Assembly: GCF_007362775.1 (NCBI RefSeq) | Contig: NZ_CP041692.1 | Span: 3,038,001 to 3,102,000 of the forward strand | Length of the DNA: 64,000 bases | Direction of reading: 5' to 3' | DNA from: Microlunatus elymi | Lineage (GTDB): Bacteria > Actinomycetota > Actinomycetes > Propionibacteriales > Propionibacteriaceae | Shown: positions 54,445 through 62,916 of the stretch, piece by piece | Position numbering within the stretch: position 1 is the stretch's first letter | Layout of the letters: each line of letters starts with the position of its first letter | Position numbers and translations under genes: made by a program | The notes under the pieces: generated by a model | Database searches by the model: none | What the model saw: only the letters and a program-made list of their open reading frames with translations | Told to the model about the DNA's origin: nothing

Positions 54445-56137
54445 GACGACTGCAGAACGCTCGATCAGCCGAGAACAAGATTTCCAGACCATCCGCACGC
54501 AGCGGCGGCCGATGGGTTGGATTGCGTGGCGTTGGTTGATCACCACTGATCACAAGATGGTCGGCAACCTGTACTTCATCACCTCGTTCATGTTCTTCAT
54601 GTTCGGTGGCGTGCTGGCCCTGGGGATGCGTGCCGAGCTGGCCTATCCGGGGTTGCAGTTCTTCAGCTACGAGACGTACAACCAGCTGTTCACCATGCAC
54701 GGCACGATCATGCTGCTGCTGTTCGCGACACCGTTGTTCTCCGCGTTCGCGAACGCGGTCATGCCGCTGCAGATCGGTGCGCCGGATGTGGCATTTCCGC
54801 GGCTGAACATGTTGTCGTACTGGTTCTTCCTGTTCGGCGGCCTGATCGTGGTGTCGGGCTTTCTGTCGCCGGAGGGTGCGGCCAGCTTCGGCTGGTTCGC
54901 CTACTCACCGTTGAGCAACGAGGTCAACTCGCCGGGGGTCGGAGGCGACCTGTGGATCGTCGGGCTGTATCTGGTCGGCTTGTCATCGATCCTGGGCTCG
55001 GTCAACTTCGTCACCACGATCCTGACCATGCGGGCGCCGGGCATGACGATGTTCCGGATGCCGATCTTCTGCTGGAACACGTTGGCGACCTCGATGTTGG
55101 TGTTGATCGCCTTCCCGATCCTGTCCGCGGCCCTGTTGATGTTGGAGGCGGACCGCAAGTTCGGCGCCCACATCTACGACTCGGCCAACGGCGGGGCGAT
55201 GTTGTGGCAGCACCTGTTCTGGTTCTTCGGCCATCCCGAGGTCTACATCATCGCCCTACCGTTCTTCGGCATCATCACCGAGATCATCCCGGTGTTCAGC
55301 CGCAAACCCCTGTTCGGCTACATCACCTTGATCGGTGCCACCTGGGCGATCACGGTGTTGTCGGTGGCGGTGTGGGCGCACCACATGTTCGTCACCGGTG
55401 CGGTCAGCCTGCCGTTCTTTTCGTTCATGACGTTCCTGATCGCGGTGCCGACCGGGGTGAAGTTCTTCGACTGGATAGGCACCATGTGGGGTGGAAGTCT
55501 GTCCATCGACACCCCCATGCTGTGGTCCATCGGCTTCCTGGTCACCTTCCTGTTCGGTGGACTGACCGGCGTCATCCTGGCCAGCCCACCCCTGGACTTC
55601 CAGGTCTCCGACACCTACTTCGTCGTCGCCCACTTCCATTACGTCGTCTTCGGCACCGTGGTGTTCGCGATGTTCGGCGGCTTCTACTTCTGGTGGCCGA
55701 AGCTGACCGGGCGGATGCTGGACGAGAAGTGGGGCAAGATCCACTTCTGGTTGTTGTTCATCGGCTTCCACACCACCTTCCTGGTGCAGCACTGGCTCGG
55801 CGTGGAAGGGATGCCGCGGCGCTATGCCGACTATCTGCCCCATGAAGGTTTCACCCTGCTGAATCAGGTGTCGTCGTTCGGCGCGTTCCTGCTCGGCGTC
55901 TCAATGTTCCCGTTCTTCTACAACGTGTGGAAGTCCCGCAAGTCGCCCCGGGTCACCGTCGACGACCCCTGGGGCTGGGGCCGCTCCCTGGAATGGGCGA
56001 CCTCCTGCCCGCCACCACGACACAACTTCGACGCCGTCCCCCGCATCCGCTCCGAATCCCCCGCCTTCGACCTCCACCACCCCGAGATCGCCCACGCGGA
56101 GTATCCCGACGATCTGCTCGTGTCCAGTGATCACTAA
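54443..56137 (+). CDS. ctaD: Cytochrome c oxidase subunit I
   Basis: A 564-residue heme-copper oxidase subunit I with 12 transmembrane helices. Heme and copper ligands are present: [15 protein letters not shown] (heme a), [11 protein letters not shown] (CuB His with cross-linked Tyr) and HFHYVVFGT (heme ligands). The actinobacterial C-terminal tail is Pro-rich. It stands alone, without ctaC, ctaE or the qcr genes that usually accompany it, so it may be an additional copy. The ATG at 54443 was preferred over 54416. Confidence 0.95.
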   Translation: MTTAERSISREQDFQTIRTQRRPMGWIAWRWLITTDHKMVGNLYFITSFMFFMFGGVLALGMRAELAYPGLQFFSYETYNQLFTMHGTIMLLLFATPLFSAFANAVMPLQIGAPDVAFPRLNMLSYWFFLFGGLIVVSGFLSPEGAASFGWFAYSPLSNEVNSPGVGGDLWIVGLYLVGLSSILGSVNFVTTILTMRAPGMTMFRMPIFCWNTLATSMLVLIAFPILSAALLMLEADRKFGAHIYDSANGGAMLWQHLFWFFGHPEVYIIALPFFGIITEIIPVFSRKPLFGYITLIGATWAITVLSVAVWAHHMFVTGAVSLPFFSFMTFLIAVPTGVKFFDWIGTMWGGSLSIDTPMLWSIGFLVTFLFGGLTGVILASPPLDFQVSDTYFVVAHFHYVVFGTVVFAMFGGFYFWWPKLTGRMLDEKWGKIHFWLLFIGFHTTFLVQHWLGVEGMPRRYADYLPHEGFTLLNQVSSFGAFLLGVSMFPFFYNVWKSRKSPRVTVDDPWGWGRSLEWATSCPPPRHNFDAVPRIRSESPAFDLHHPEIAHAEYPDDLLVSSDH

Positions 56138-56296
56138 GCCTTGATCCACCGATTTGCGGCGTCGCGAGCGGCACCAGACGGGTGTGCTGGCAAGGCGCCG
56201 CCGCGAAGGGCTACCGGGTGTAACGCGAGCGGCCGCAACGCCGCCGGCGCGCCCGGATGGGGTCGCGCAGCAGCCGGAAATCGGTGGATCGAGGCT
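56137..56296. mobile_element. 160-bp element bounded by 19-bp inverted repeats (MITE-like)
   Basis: Left arm 56137-56155 (AGCCTTGATCCACCGATTT) and right arm 56278-56296 (AAATCGGTGGATCGAGGCT) are complementary at 18 of 19 positions, 122 bp apart. Its first base overlaps the final base of the ctaD TAA. The interior is GC-rich with small hairpins and has no ORF. No clear target-site duplication is visible, so a terminator-rich palindrome is the alternative to a non-autonomous element. Confidence 0.55.
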
Positions 56297-56367
56297 AAGT
56301 ACGACATCCGACGCCACAGCAGTCAGTAACGACCGATCCGGTCGGCGGATCCCTTGCCTACAAGCGA

Positions 56368-56808
56368 TCACTGCGGTTGTGGAACAGCGGGAATGTCGGC
56401 GGTGCAGTACTTGCACTTGGTCGCGCCGAGCGGAAGATCATCCGACAGGCAGGACGGGCAGGTCTGTGCCGGTGCCGGGTCGCCGAAGACCTTGATTCCG
56501 CGCCGGGCCTGGATGTGCTTGTACGGCAGCACGATCACGAAGTAGACCACCGCCATGAAGATCAGGAAGTAGATGATCGCCGAGATCAGCTGACCAAGAT
56601 CAAGAAAGGTGGCCTTGTTGCCGGCGGCGCCCAGCTGCCAGCCGAGCCCCTGCGTGCCGGGGGCGGCGCCCTGAGCGCGGGCGACGATCGGCAGGATGAT
56701 GAAGTCGGTGAACGCCTTGATCAGATTGCTGAACGCCAACGCGACCACCAGGCCGATCGCGATCACGACCACGTCGCCGCGCATCAGGAAGTTCTTGAAG
56801 CCCTTCAT
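56368..56808 (-). CDS. mscL: Large-conductance mechanosensitive channel MscL with C-terminal zinc ribbon
   Basis: A 146-residue protein. The MscL core is MKGFKNFLMRGDVVVIAIGL with TM1 and the second TM (LISAIIYFLIFMAVVYFVIV), the usual order. The C-terminus instead of a simple bundle has CPSCLSDDLPLGATKCKYC, a CxxC-CxxC zinc-ribbon-like motif. It acts as an osmotic emergency valve in the membrane; the zinc ribbon is an unexplained addition. AGGAG precedes the ATG at 56808. Confidence 0.92.
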   Translation of the reverse strand: MKGFKNFLMRGDVVVIAIGLVVALAFSNLIKAFTDFIILPIVARAQGAAPGTQGLGWQLGAAGNKATFLDLGQLISAIIYFLIFMAVVYFVIVLPYKHIQARRGIKVFGDPAPAQTCPSCLSDDLPLGATKCKYCTADIPAVPQPQ

Positions 56809-56870
56809 TGCGATTCTCCTCGCCGGTTCTGGACGTCTGCTGATCTTGATCTTGTCAGCCAGTGATTTTG

Positions 56871-57722
56871 TCAGGTCAGCCGCACCGGGTCGAATGTCCG
56901 CGCCGGTGCGGCGATCGTGTCCTGAGCAGCGACCAGCTGCAGCTCCCGCTCGCCGGACGCCGCAGTGATCGACAACACCCCGTACGCGATCGCCGCTGTA
57001 TCGGCCAACGCACGAACCGGATCCCGTGCCGTCAGCAGCCCGCCGAGGAACACGGCCGCGGTCAGATCGCCTGCTCCGGTGAACGTCTGAGCCAACTTCG
57101 GCGTCGTCACCTGCCACGCACCATCGCCGTCGACCATGATCATCGACATCTCGGCGGGCGCGTTCTCGTCCTCCACACTGGTCACCAGTACCGTCCGCGG
57201 ACCAAGATCACGAGCGGTTCTGGCGGCCGTCAACACCTCAGTCGTGGTCGACGTGGGCATCCCGGTCAGCAGTCCGAGTTCGAACTGATTCGGCGTGATC
57301 ACCTGCGCCGCCGGCACCACCTTCGTCGTCATGAATTTGGGGATCGACGGCCGGACGTACACCCCGCGGTCGACGTCCCCCATCACCGGATCGCAGCAGT
57401 AGACGACGTTCGGGTTGCGCGAACGCACCAGCTCGACCGCCTGCAACACCGCCGACCCGGTCTCCTCGCCGCCCTGATAGCCGGACAGCACCGCGTCGCA
57501 TCGTCCCAGCACGCCGCGATCGTCGATCCCGCGCACCACATCCAGCACGTCGGTCGCCGACAACGTCGGACCGCGCCAGGCGCTGTAGCTGGTGTTGTTG
57601 GAGAAATGCACTGTGTAAACCGGCCACACCTCGATCCCCCGGCGCATCAGCGGAAAGGTGGCTGCACTGTTGCCCACATGTCCGTACGCCACCGAGGACT
57701 GGATCGACAAGATCGTTGTCAC
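56871..57722 (-). CDS. pdxY: Pyridoxal kinase PdxY
   Basis: A 283-residue ribokinase-fold kinase starting [20 protein letters not shown], then [17 protein letters not shown] and [20 protein letters not shown] with the catalytic GAGD. It phosphorylates pyridoxal in vitamin B6 salvage. It is divergent from a serine hydrolase gene. Confidence 0.94.
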   Translation of the reverse strand: MTTILSIQSSVAYGHVGNSAATFPLMRRGIEVWPVYTVHFSNNTSYSAWRGPTLSATDVLDVVRGIDDRGVLGRCDAVLSGYQGGEETGSAVLQAVELVRSRNPNVVYCCDPVMGDVDRGVYVRPSIPKFMTTKVVPAAQVITPNQFELGLLTGMPTSTTTEVLTAARTARDLGPRTVLVTSVEDENAPAEMSMIMVDGDGAWQVTTPKLAQTFTGAGDLTAAVFLGGLLTARDPVRALADTAAIAYGVLSITAASGERELQLVAAQDTIAAPARTFDPVRLT

Positions 57723-57802
57723 GCCGCTGAGATTATCGGTTGTCTCGCTGTGGCCCGCTCGTTCTGCTGTTCACCCGGCCGGAAGTCCGCCACACTGTCC
57801 CC

Positions 57803-58663
57803 GTGACGGACACGAAGCTGCAGGCCGAACTCGACGCGATCATCGACCGAACGACGACCGGGCAGCCCGGCCTGCAGATCTCGTACGAGTTGGCCACTCC
57901 GACCGGTGTCGTCGCGGCCCACGAACCGGACGCCGATCACTACGCCGCCAGCACCATGAAGCTTCCGCTGGTGCTGGCCGCCTATCGCCGTCGAGATCAG
58001 GGCACCCTCGACCTGGACTCGACCGTCACCGTCCACAACAGCTTCACCTCCAGGGTTGGTGGAGAGTTTGGGATCACCAGGGAGGACGACTCCGACGAGG
58101 AGGTCTGGGCCGAGCTGGGACGACCGGTCACGCTGCGTTGGCTCTGCCGGCGCAGCATCATCAGATCGTCGAACCTGGCCACCAACCTGGTCTTCGAGGC
58201 TGTCGGCACCGACGCGATCGCCGAGGCGATCACTGTCTGCCGGGCCGACGGGGTACGCGTCGTCCGGGCGATCGAGGACTACGCCGCGCAACGGGAGGGC
58301 CGGGGCAACCTGGTCACCTGCCATGGCCTGAACACGATCCTGCTCGCCCTCGCGGACGGGACGGCTGCGGCACCGGGCACCTGTGGCGAGCTGCTGGGCG
58401 TGCTGGCCGACAACGAGGTGAACACCGACATTCCTCCGGGCCTGCCCGATGGCACTTGGGTGGCTCACAAGAACGGCTGGGTCAGTGACGCAGTTCTGGA
58501 CGCGGCGCTGATCCGTCCGCGAGGCGGCGACGATCCGACCGAGCAGTTCGTCCTCACCGCCGCGGTCAGCGGCCAGTGGCCCAACGACCGATCGCACGAG
58601 CTGATCCGCCGCCTCGCCGCTACCGCCTGGGAACAGCGTTCGCACTGGCCCAGCGATGGCTGA
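57803..58663 (+). CDS. Class A beta-lactamase-fold serine hydrolase
   Basis: A 286-residue protein with STMK (Ser50, Lys53), SSN (about residues 122-124) and a KNG triad position at 223-225 in place of KTG. It is related in fold to the gene at 21205 but not close in sequence. No signal peptide is seen. GTG 57803 was chosen because it gives the family start; the upstream 21 codons are not conserved. Confidence 0.85.
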   Translation: MTDTKLQAELDAIIDRTTTGQPGLQISYELATPTGVVAAHEPDADHYAASTMKLPLVLAAYRRRDQGTLDLDSTVTVHNSFTSRVGGEFGITREDDSDEEVWAELGRPVTLRWLCRRSIIRSSNLATNLVFEAVGTDAIAEAITVCRADGVRVVRAIEDYAAQREGRGNLVTCHGLNTILLALADGTAAAPGTCGELLGVLADNEVNTDIPPGLPDGTWVAHKNGWVSDAVLDAALIRPRGGDDPTEQFVLTAAVSGQWPNDRSHELIRRLAATAWEQRSHWPSDG

Positions 58664-58745
58664 GCCTGGGAACCAGGCTGAGAGTTTCCGGAGACCTCGA
58701 TCGGTCGATCCGACGCCGACTGCGCAGCCACCTACAGTTATCGCC

Positions 58746-59255
58746 ATGTCGACCGGGGATGGGCCAGGCCGAGACCACGACGGCGAGGCGCCCGCGGTCG
58801 AGGAGCAGGCCGCCGTCCACCCCCATCGGCATCCCCTCGGTGATCATCACGTCCTGATCGACCGGACCGAGGATCGCTGGGAATGGCGCCGCAAGATCCG
58901 GGCCGACCCGCGCAAACTGCACTTCTATCGGATCGCGGTCGCGATCGCCGGCGTGCTGTTGATCCTGCTCGGCGCGGCGACCGGTCCGCTGCCGGGGCCC
59001 GGCGGGATCCCGCTGGTGCTGCTCGGGCTGGCCGTGTGGGCCAGCGAGTTCGAGTGGGCGCATCGGCTGATGCAGTGGTTCAAACGGCTGCTGCAGCGGT
59101 TCCGGACCTGGAGTCGGCCCCGCCAGGTGCTGGCCTGGGTGATCTTCTTCGCGGTGATCGGCGCCCTCGGCTACGGCTACCTGCTGGTGATCGGGATGCC
59201 GGTGTGGATGCCCGGCTTCGTCGCCGGTTGGCTGCATCACCTGCCAGGAGTCTGA
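58746..59255 (+). CDS. TIGR02611-type two-TM protein
   Basis: A 169-residue protein with a His/Glu-rich cytoplasmic N-terminus and the family core GPLPGPGGIPLVLLGLAVWA plus a second transmembrane helix. Function unknown. The ATG at 58746 is seven bases after TACAGT, so a leaderless start; an in-frame ATG at 58656 overlaps the previous gene. Confidence 0.85.
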   Translation: MSTGDGPGRDHDGEAPAVEEQAAVHPHRHPLGDHHVLIDRTEDRWEWRRKIRADPRKLHFYRIAVAIAGVLLILLGAATGPLPGPGGIPLVLLGLAVWASEFEWAHRLMQWFKRLLQRFRTWSRPRQVLAWVIFFAVIGALGYGYLLVIGMPVWMPGFVAGWLHHLPGV

Positions 59256-59324
59256 TCCGACTCGCCGACTTCCAGTTCGGCGATAGCGCGGTCACCCGCG
59301 GTCAACTCGGTGATAATGAGCCGC

Positions 59325-60128
59325 ATGCCAGCCAGCGACTACGGGTTCTTCGATGCCCCGTTCCTGGCCTTCGCACATCGCGGCGGAGCACTGTATGCGC
59401 CCAATGTCGGCCGGGAGAACACGCTGGTCGCCTTCCAGAACGCGGTCGACCTCGGCTATCGCTACCTGGAGACCGACGTTCACGCCACCGCCGACGGGAA
59501 GCTGGTCGCCTTCCACGACTCCCGGTTGGATCGGGTCACCGATCGGACCGGCCTGATCGCCGAGTTGCCCTTCGCCGAGGTACGCGGCGCGCTGGTCGCC
59601 GGTGAGCTGCAGATCCCGACCCTCACCGAACTGGTGCAGGCATTCCCTGAAGCTCGATTCAACATCGACTGCAAGGCCGACGGCGCGGTGCAGCCGCTGG
59701 CCGACCAGATCCGCGAGCTCGGCCTGACCGACCGGGTCTGCGTCAGCTCGTTCGGAGTCGAACGGTTGCGGCGGCTCCGCCGGCTGCTGCCCGAGGTACC
59801 GACCGCGCTGAGTTCAAGGGCGATCGCGCAGCTCCGGTTCGCGCCGTTCCTGTCCGGGCTGCCGGCCCTCGGCAAGTTGATCAACTCTCCTGGGGTCGCC
59901 ATCCAACTGCCGACCTCGACGCCGATCCTCGGCCGGCAGGTCACCCTGATCACACCGGCGCTGGTCAAGGCCGCTCATCTGGCCGGCCGGCAGGTGCACG
60001 CCTGGACGATCGACGACCGGGCCGAGATCGAACGGCTGATCGACCTCGGCGTGGACGGCATCTTCACCGACCGTCCCGACACCCTGAAGGCGGTCCTGCT
60101 CGACCGCGGACTGTGGTCGGCCGGATGA
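59325..60128 (+). CDS. Glycerophosphodiester phosphodiesterase
   Basis: A 267-residue TIM-barrel protein with the GDPD signatures FAHRGGALYAPNVGRENTLV, LETDVHATADGKLVAFHDS and FNIDCKADG. It hydrolyses glycerophosphodiesters to glycerol-3-phosphate. The ATG at 59325 is seven bases after GATAAT. It overlaps the MFS gene by 4 bp, so the two are probably cotranslated. Confidence 0.93.
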   Translation: MPASDYGFFDAPFLAFAHRGGALYAPNVGRENTLVAFQNAVDLGYRYLETDVHATADGKLVAFHDSRLDRVTDRTGLIAELPFAEVRGALVAGELQIPTLTELVQAFPEARFNIDCKADGAVQPLADQIRELGLTDRVCVSSFGVERLRRLRRLLPEVPTALSSRAIAQLRFAPFLSGLPALGKLINSPGVAIQLPTSTPILGRQVTLITPALVKAAHLAGRQVHAWTIDDRAEIERLIDLGVDGIFTDRPDTLKAVLLDRGLWSAG

Positions 60129-61480
60129 GCGCCGACGAAGTGACCACGGCAGCGGAGCGGCCGGACCGCCCGCCGGCCAAGCGTCGTACGGTGCTGGCCT
60201 GGGCGTTGTGGGACTGGGCATCGGCCGCGCAGAACGCGGTGATCACGACCTTCGTGTTCGGCCCGTACATCGTCCAGGGTGTGGTCGGCGAGGGTCATCG
60301 ACCCGGCGGGCTGACCGGCAACACCTGGATGGGCATCTCGACCGCGGTCGCCGGCGTCTGCATCGGCCTGATCGCGCCGGTCACCGGCCGACGCGCCGAC
60401 GCCGGAGGACATCGCCGCCGCAATCTGGCGATCTGGTCGGCGCTGGTGTTCCTGGCCATGGTCGGCCTGTTCTGGGTGAAGAACGAGCCGGCCTACCTCT
60501 GGCTCGGGTTGACGTTGATGGCTGCCGGCACCGTGTTCGCCGAGCTGGCCGCGGTCTCGTACAACTCGATGCTGCCGCAGGTCTCCACCCGGCAGACGAT
60601 CGGCCGGATCTCCGGCTTCGGCTGGGCGATGGGCTACTTCGGCGGCATCTTCCTGCTGCTGATCTGTTACGTCGGTTTCATCGCCCCCGACGTCGGCTGG
60701 TTCGGTGTCACCGGCGAGGGTGGCCTGAAGTATCGAGCCATCGCCCTGATGGCGGCCGCCTGGTTCGGCATCTTCGCCTTGCCGGTGTTCTTCGCCGTAC
60801 CGGAGATCAAGGCGACGTCCAAGATCAAACTCGGCGGCGGCGTGATCGGCGCCTACAAGCAACTCGTCCGCGACATCGGCCGGCTGTATCGGGCCGACCG
60901 GCACGCGGTCTACTTCCTGCTCGCCAGCGCCCTCTACCGCGACGGCCTGGCGGCGGTGTTCTCCTTCGGCGCCATCCTCGCCGTCAGTGTGTACGGGATG
61001 GGTGCCGGCACGGTGTTGATCTTCGGTGTGGTGGCCAACGTCGCGGCCGCCCTCGGCGCGGTGGCGATGGGCCGGGTCGAGGATCGGATCGGGCCCAAGC
61101 GGGTGATCATGATCTCGCTCACCGGCCTGGTGCTGATGGCCTGCACCCTGCTGGTGGTGGCACTGCTGCAGCCGCCGAACATCACCACCTTGTTCTGGAT
61201 CTTCGCGTTGATCATGGTGCTCTGGGTCGGCCCGGCCCAGTCCAGCTCCCGGTCCTTCCTGGCCCGGATCGCGCCACCCGACCGCGAGGGCGAGATGTTC
61301 GGCCTGTACGCGACCACCGGCCGGGCGGCATCCTTCCTGGCCCCTACCCTGTTCGCCGTCTTCTCGGCGTTGTTCGGCGACAAGATCGGCATCGTCGGCA
61401 TCATCCTGGTGCTGGTCGGTGGTGCCGTCGCGCTGGCGCCGGTTCGCGCGCCGGCTCGGCAGAGTCGTGCTGACTTCTGA
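60125..61480 (+). CDS. MFS transporter (Atg22/UMF1-like)
   Basis: A 451-residue transporter with about 12 transmembrane helices. ALWDWASAAQNAVITTFVFG near the N-terminus and the later GRISGFGWAMGYFGGI segment are typical of the Atg22/UMF1-type subfamily. The overlap with the GDPD gene suggests it may move a product or substrate of that enzyme; that is inference. Confidence 0.9.
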   Translation: MSADEVTTAAERPDRPPAKRRTVLAWALWDWASAAQNAVITTFVFGPYIVQGVVGEGHRPGGLTGNTWMGISTAVAGVCIGLIAPVTGRRADAGGHRRRNLAIWSALVFLAMVGLFWVKNEPAYLWLGLTLMAAGTVFAELAAVSYNSMLPQVSTRQTIGRISGFGWAMGYFGGIFLLLICYVGFIAPDVGWFGVTGEGGLKYRAIALMAAAWFGIFALPVFFAVPEIKATSKIKLGGGVIGAYKQLVRDIGRLYRADRHAVYFLLASALYRDGLAAVFSFGAILAVSVYGMGAGTVLIFGVVANVAAALGAVAMGRVEDRIGPKRVIMISLTGLVLMACTLLVVALLQPPNITTLFWIFALIMVLWVGPAQSSSRSFLARIAPPDREGEMFGLYATTGRAASFLAPTLFAVFSALFGDKIGIVGIILVLVGGAVALAPVRAPARQSRADF

Positions 61481-61604
61481 ACTGGGGCCGACTTCTGAGG
61501 CGGGACGTAAGGTCCCCGACCGTGTTGCCTCGACCCGCTATCGTTGAAACTGATTCGCGGGCCCGTGATCTGGGCCACTGCACCTGCTGCCCGGCATGAT
61601 CGAG

Positions 61605-61630
61605 GGAACATCTCGCGCCGACCGGGCGTT
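61605..61630 (+). promoter_or_regulatory. SigR/SigH-type promoter of rbpA
   Basis: GGAAC (61605-61609) and GTT (61628-61630) are separated by exactly 18 bases, matching the actinobacterial thiol-oxidative-stress sigma consensus. The rbpA ATG is 32 bases further. Confidence 0.8.
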
Positions 61631-61661
61631 GCACAAACCGAACTAATCGGGAGGTAGAGCC

Positions 61662-62054
61662 ATGGCTGATCGTTCTCTGCGTGGAACGGGACTGGGATCC
61701 AAGAGCTTCGAGGACGAGACCGGCGTTGAGTTCGCCGCCCGCCAAGAAGTCGGTTACGTGTGCAACAACAAGCATGAATTCAGCTTGACCTTCGCCGAGG
61801 AGGCGGAGATTCCGGCGGTCTGGGAGTGCCCGCGCTGTGGCGCGGAGTCGCTGCGAACCGACGGCACGAAGCCGGAAGCCAAGGACGAGAAGCCGGTGCG
61901 TACGCACTGGGACATGTTGCGTGAGCGCCGCTCCATCCCGGAGCTGGAGGAACTGCTCGCCGAACGTCTCGACCTGCTGCGCTCCGGTGAACTCGGCCCG
62001 AACTACGCCTCCGCCGGAAGCGGCGGCGGTGGCAAGGCCAAGAAGAGCGCCTGA
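61662..62054 (+). CDS. rbpA: RNA polymerase-binding protein RbpA
   Basis: A 130-residue protein: the N-terminal RSLRGTGLGSKSFEDETGVE, a zinc-binding-like region (VCNNKHEFSLTFA, VWECPRCGAESL) and the sigma-interacting basic/helical C-terminus (RTHWDMLRERRSIPELEELL). RbpA binds sigma-A holoenzyme and promotes initiation. The upstream GGAAC-N18-GTT promoter fits known control by the thiol-stress sigma factor. Confidence 0.97.
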   Translation: MADRSLRGTGLGSKSFEDETGVEFAARQEVGYVCNNKHEFSLTFAEEAEIPAVWECPRCGAESLRTDGTKPEAKDEKPVRTHWDMLRERRSIPELEELLAERLDLLRSGELGPNYASAGSGGGGKAKKSA

Positions 62055-62079
62055 GTACCAGGGGTCCCTGGAACCGAAG

Positions 62080-62125
62080 GACGCCGTCACACACCATCAT
62101 CCAAGGTGTGGCGGCGTCCTTTTTG
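62080..62125 (+). terminator. Intrinsic terminator after rbpA
   Basis: A GC-rich stem (GGACGCCG and CGGCGTCC arms, extending through CACACC/GGTGTG with a small bulge) is followed by TTTTT at 62121-62125. Confidence 0.88.
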
Positions 62126-62131
62126 TGTCGG

Positions 62132-62713
62132 TCAAGAGTCGTCGATCTCGCCGCGGATGACGACCGGCTCGTCCGGGTTGCGGCGGCTCGAGTTGCCGTC
62201 GGAGGGCTCGTCGACGACCTCGCCCTCGATCACGTCGCCGTAGCCCGGTTCGCCGCGGCGTCGGCCGAAGCCGCCGGGCATGCCGTTGCGGGTGGCGAGA
62301 TCGTCCAGGCCGGCCAGTTGGCGGTCGACCAGCCGGCCGAGCAGGGCCTTCGGCAGTCGTCGGGTGAACGGGATCAGGCAGATCAGCGCGATCACGTCGG
62401 TGATCATGCCCGGAAAGATCAGGGCGATGCCGCCGGCCACGAACACGGCCGTGTCGAGTGCGTTCGGCAGCGCATCCTCCGACCGCGGCACACCGATGCC
62501 GCCCGCCGACGCCTCCTGCAGGGACTGCCAGGCCGTACGCCAACGACGCCGGATCAGCCAGCTGCCGATGATGCCCTCGACGACGACGCCGGCCAGCACC
62601 GGCAGCGCGCCGATCTGCTGTCCGAGCAGCACCAGCAGCCAGATCTCCACGATCGGCAGCACCACGAACAGCAGCAGTCCGATCGCGAGCCTTCGTCGTC
62701 CGAGCCGGATCAT
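62132..62713 (-). CDS. fxsA: FxsA-family membrane protein
   Basis: A 193-residue protein with hydrophobic segments (LAIGLLLFVVLPIVEIWLLV and ALDTAVFVAGGIALIFPGMI) and the FxsA core; the C-terminus is charged. FxsA proteins are inner-membrane proteins of unclear role. GGAGG is eight bases before the ATG at 62713. It is convergent with rbpA and in the same direction as lnt, with a large palindrome between. Confidence 0.9.
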   Translation of the reverse strand: MIRLGRRRLAIGLLLFVVLPIVEIWLLVLLGQQIGALPVLAGVVVEGIIGSWLIRRRWRTAWQSLQEASAGGIGVPRSEDALPNALDTAVFVAGGIALIFPGMITDVIALICLIPFTRRLPKALLGRLVDRQLAGLDDLATRNGMPGGFGRRRGEPGYGDVIEGEVVDEPSDGNSSRRNPDEPVVIRGEIDDS

Positions 62714-62764
62714 CGCAGAACCTCCACCCCGCCATCCTGCCCGATCAGCCAAAACCGCGTACTC

Positions 62765-62831
62765 ACAAACTTGCGTAACGACGGTGCAGGATTCCTCGCC
62801 GAGAATCTGCACCTTCGTCACGCAAGTCTGT
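62765..62831. repeat. Large palindromic element between fxsA and lnt
   Basis: ACTTGCGT at 62769-62776 and ACGCAAGT at 62820-62827 continue inward through CGACGGTGCAG/CTGCACCTTCG to an ATTC/GAAT loop, about 25 paired positions with two mismatches and a bulge. Two additional outer pairs are possible. A dispersed palindrome or terminator. Confidence 0.78.
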
Positions 62832-62916
62832 CCGGGCGCCCGAGCTCGCACTCGGCCTCGGCGCGAGCGGACACTCTGATACCTCCGAACGCGTGGACGA
62901 GTTGCTCAGTGAGCGC

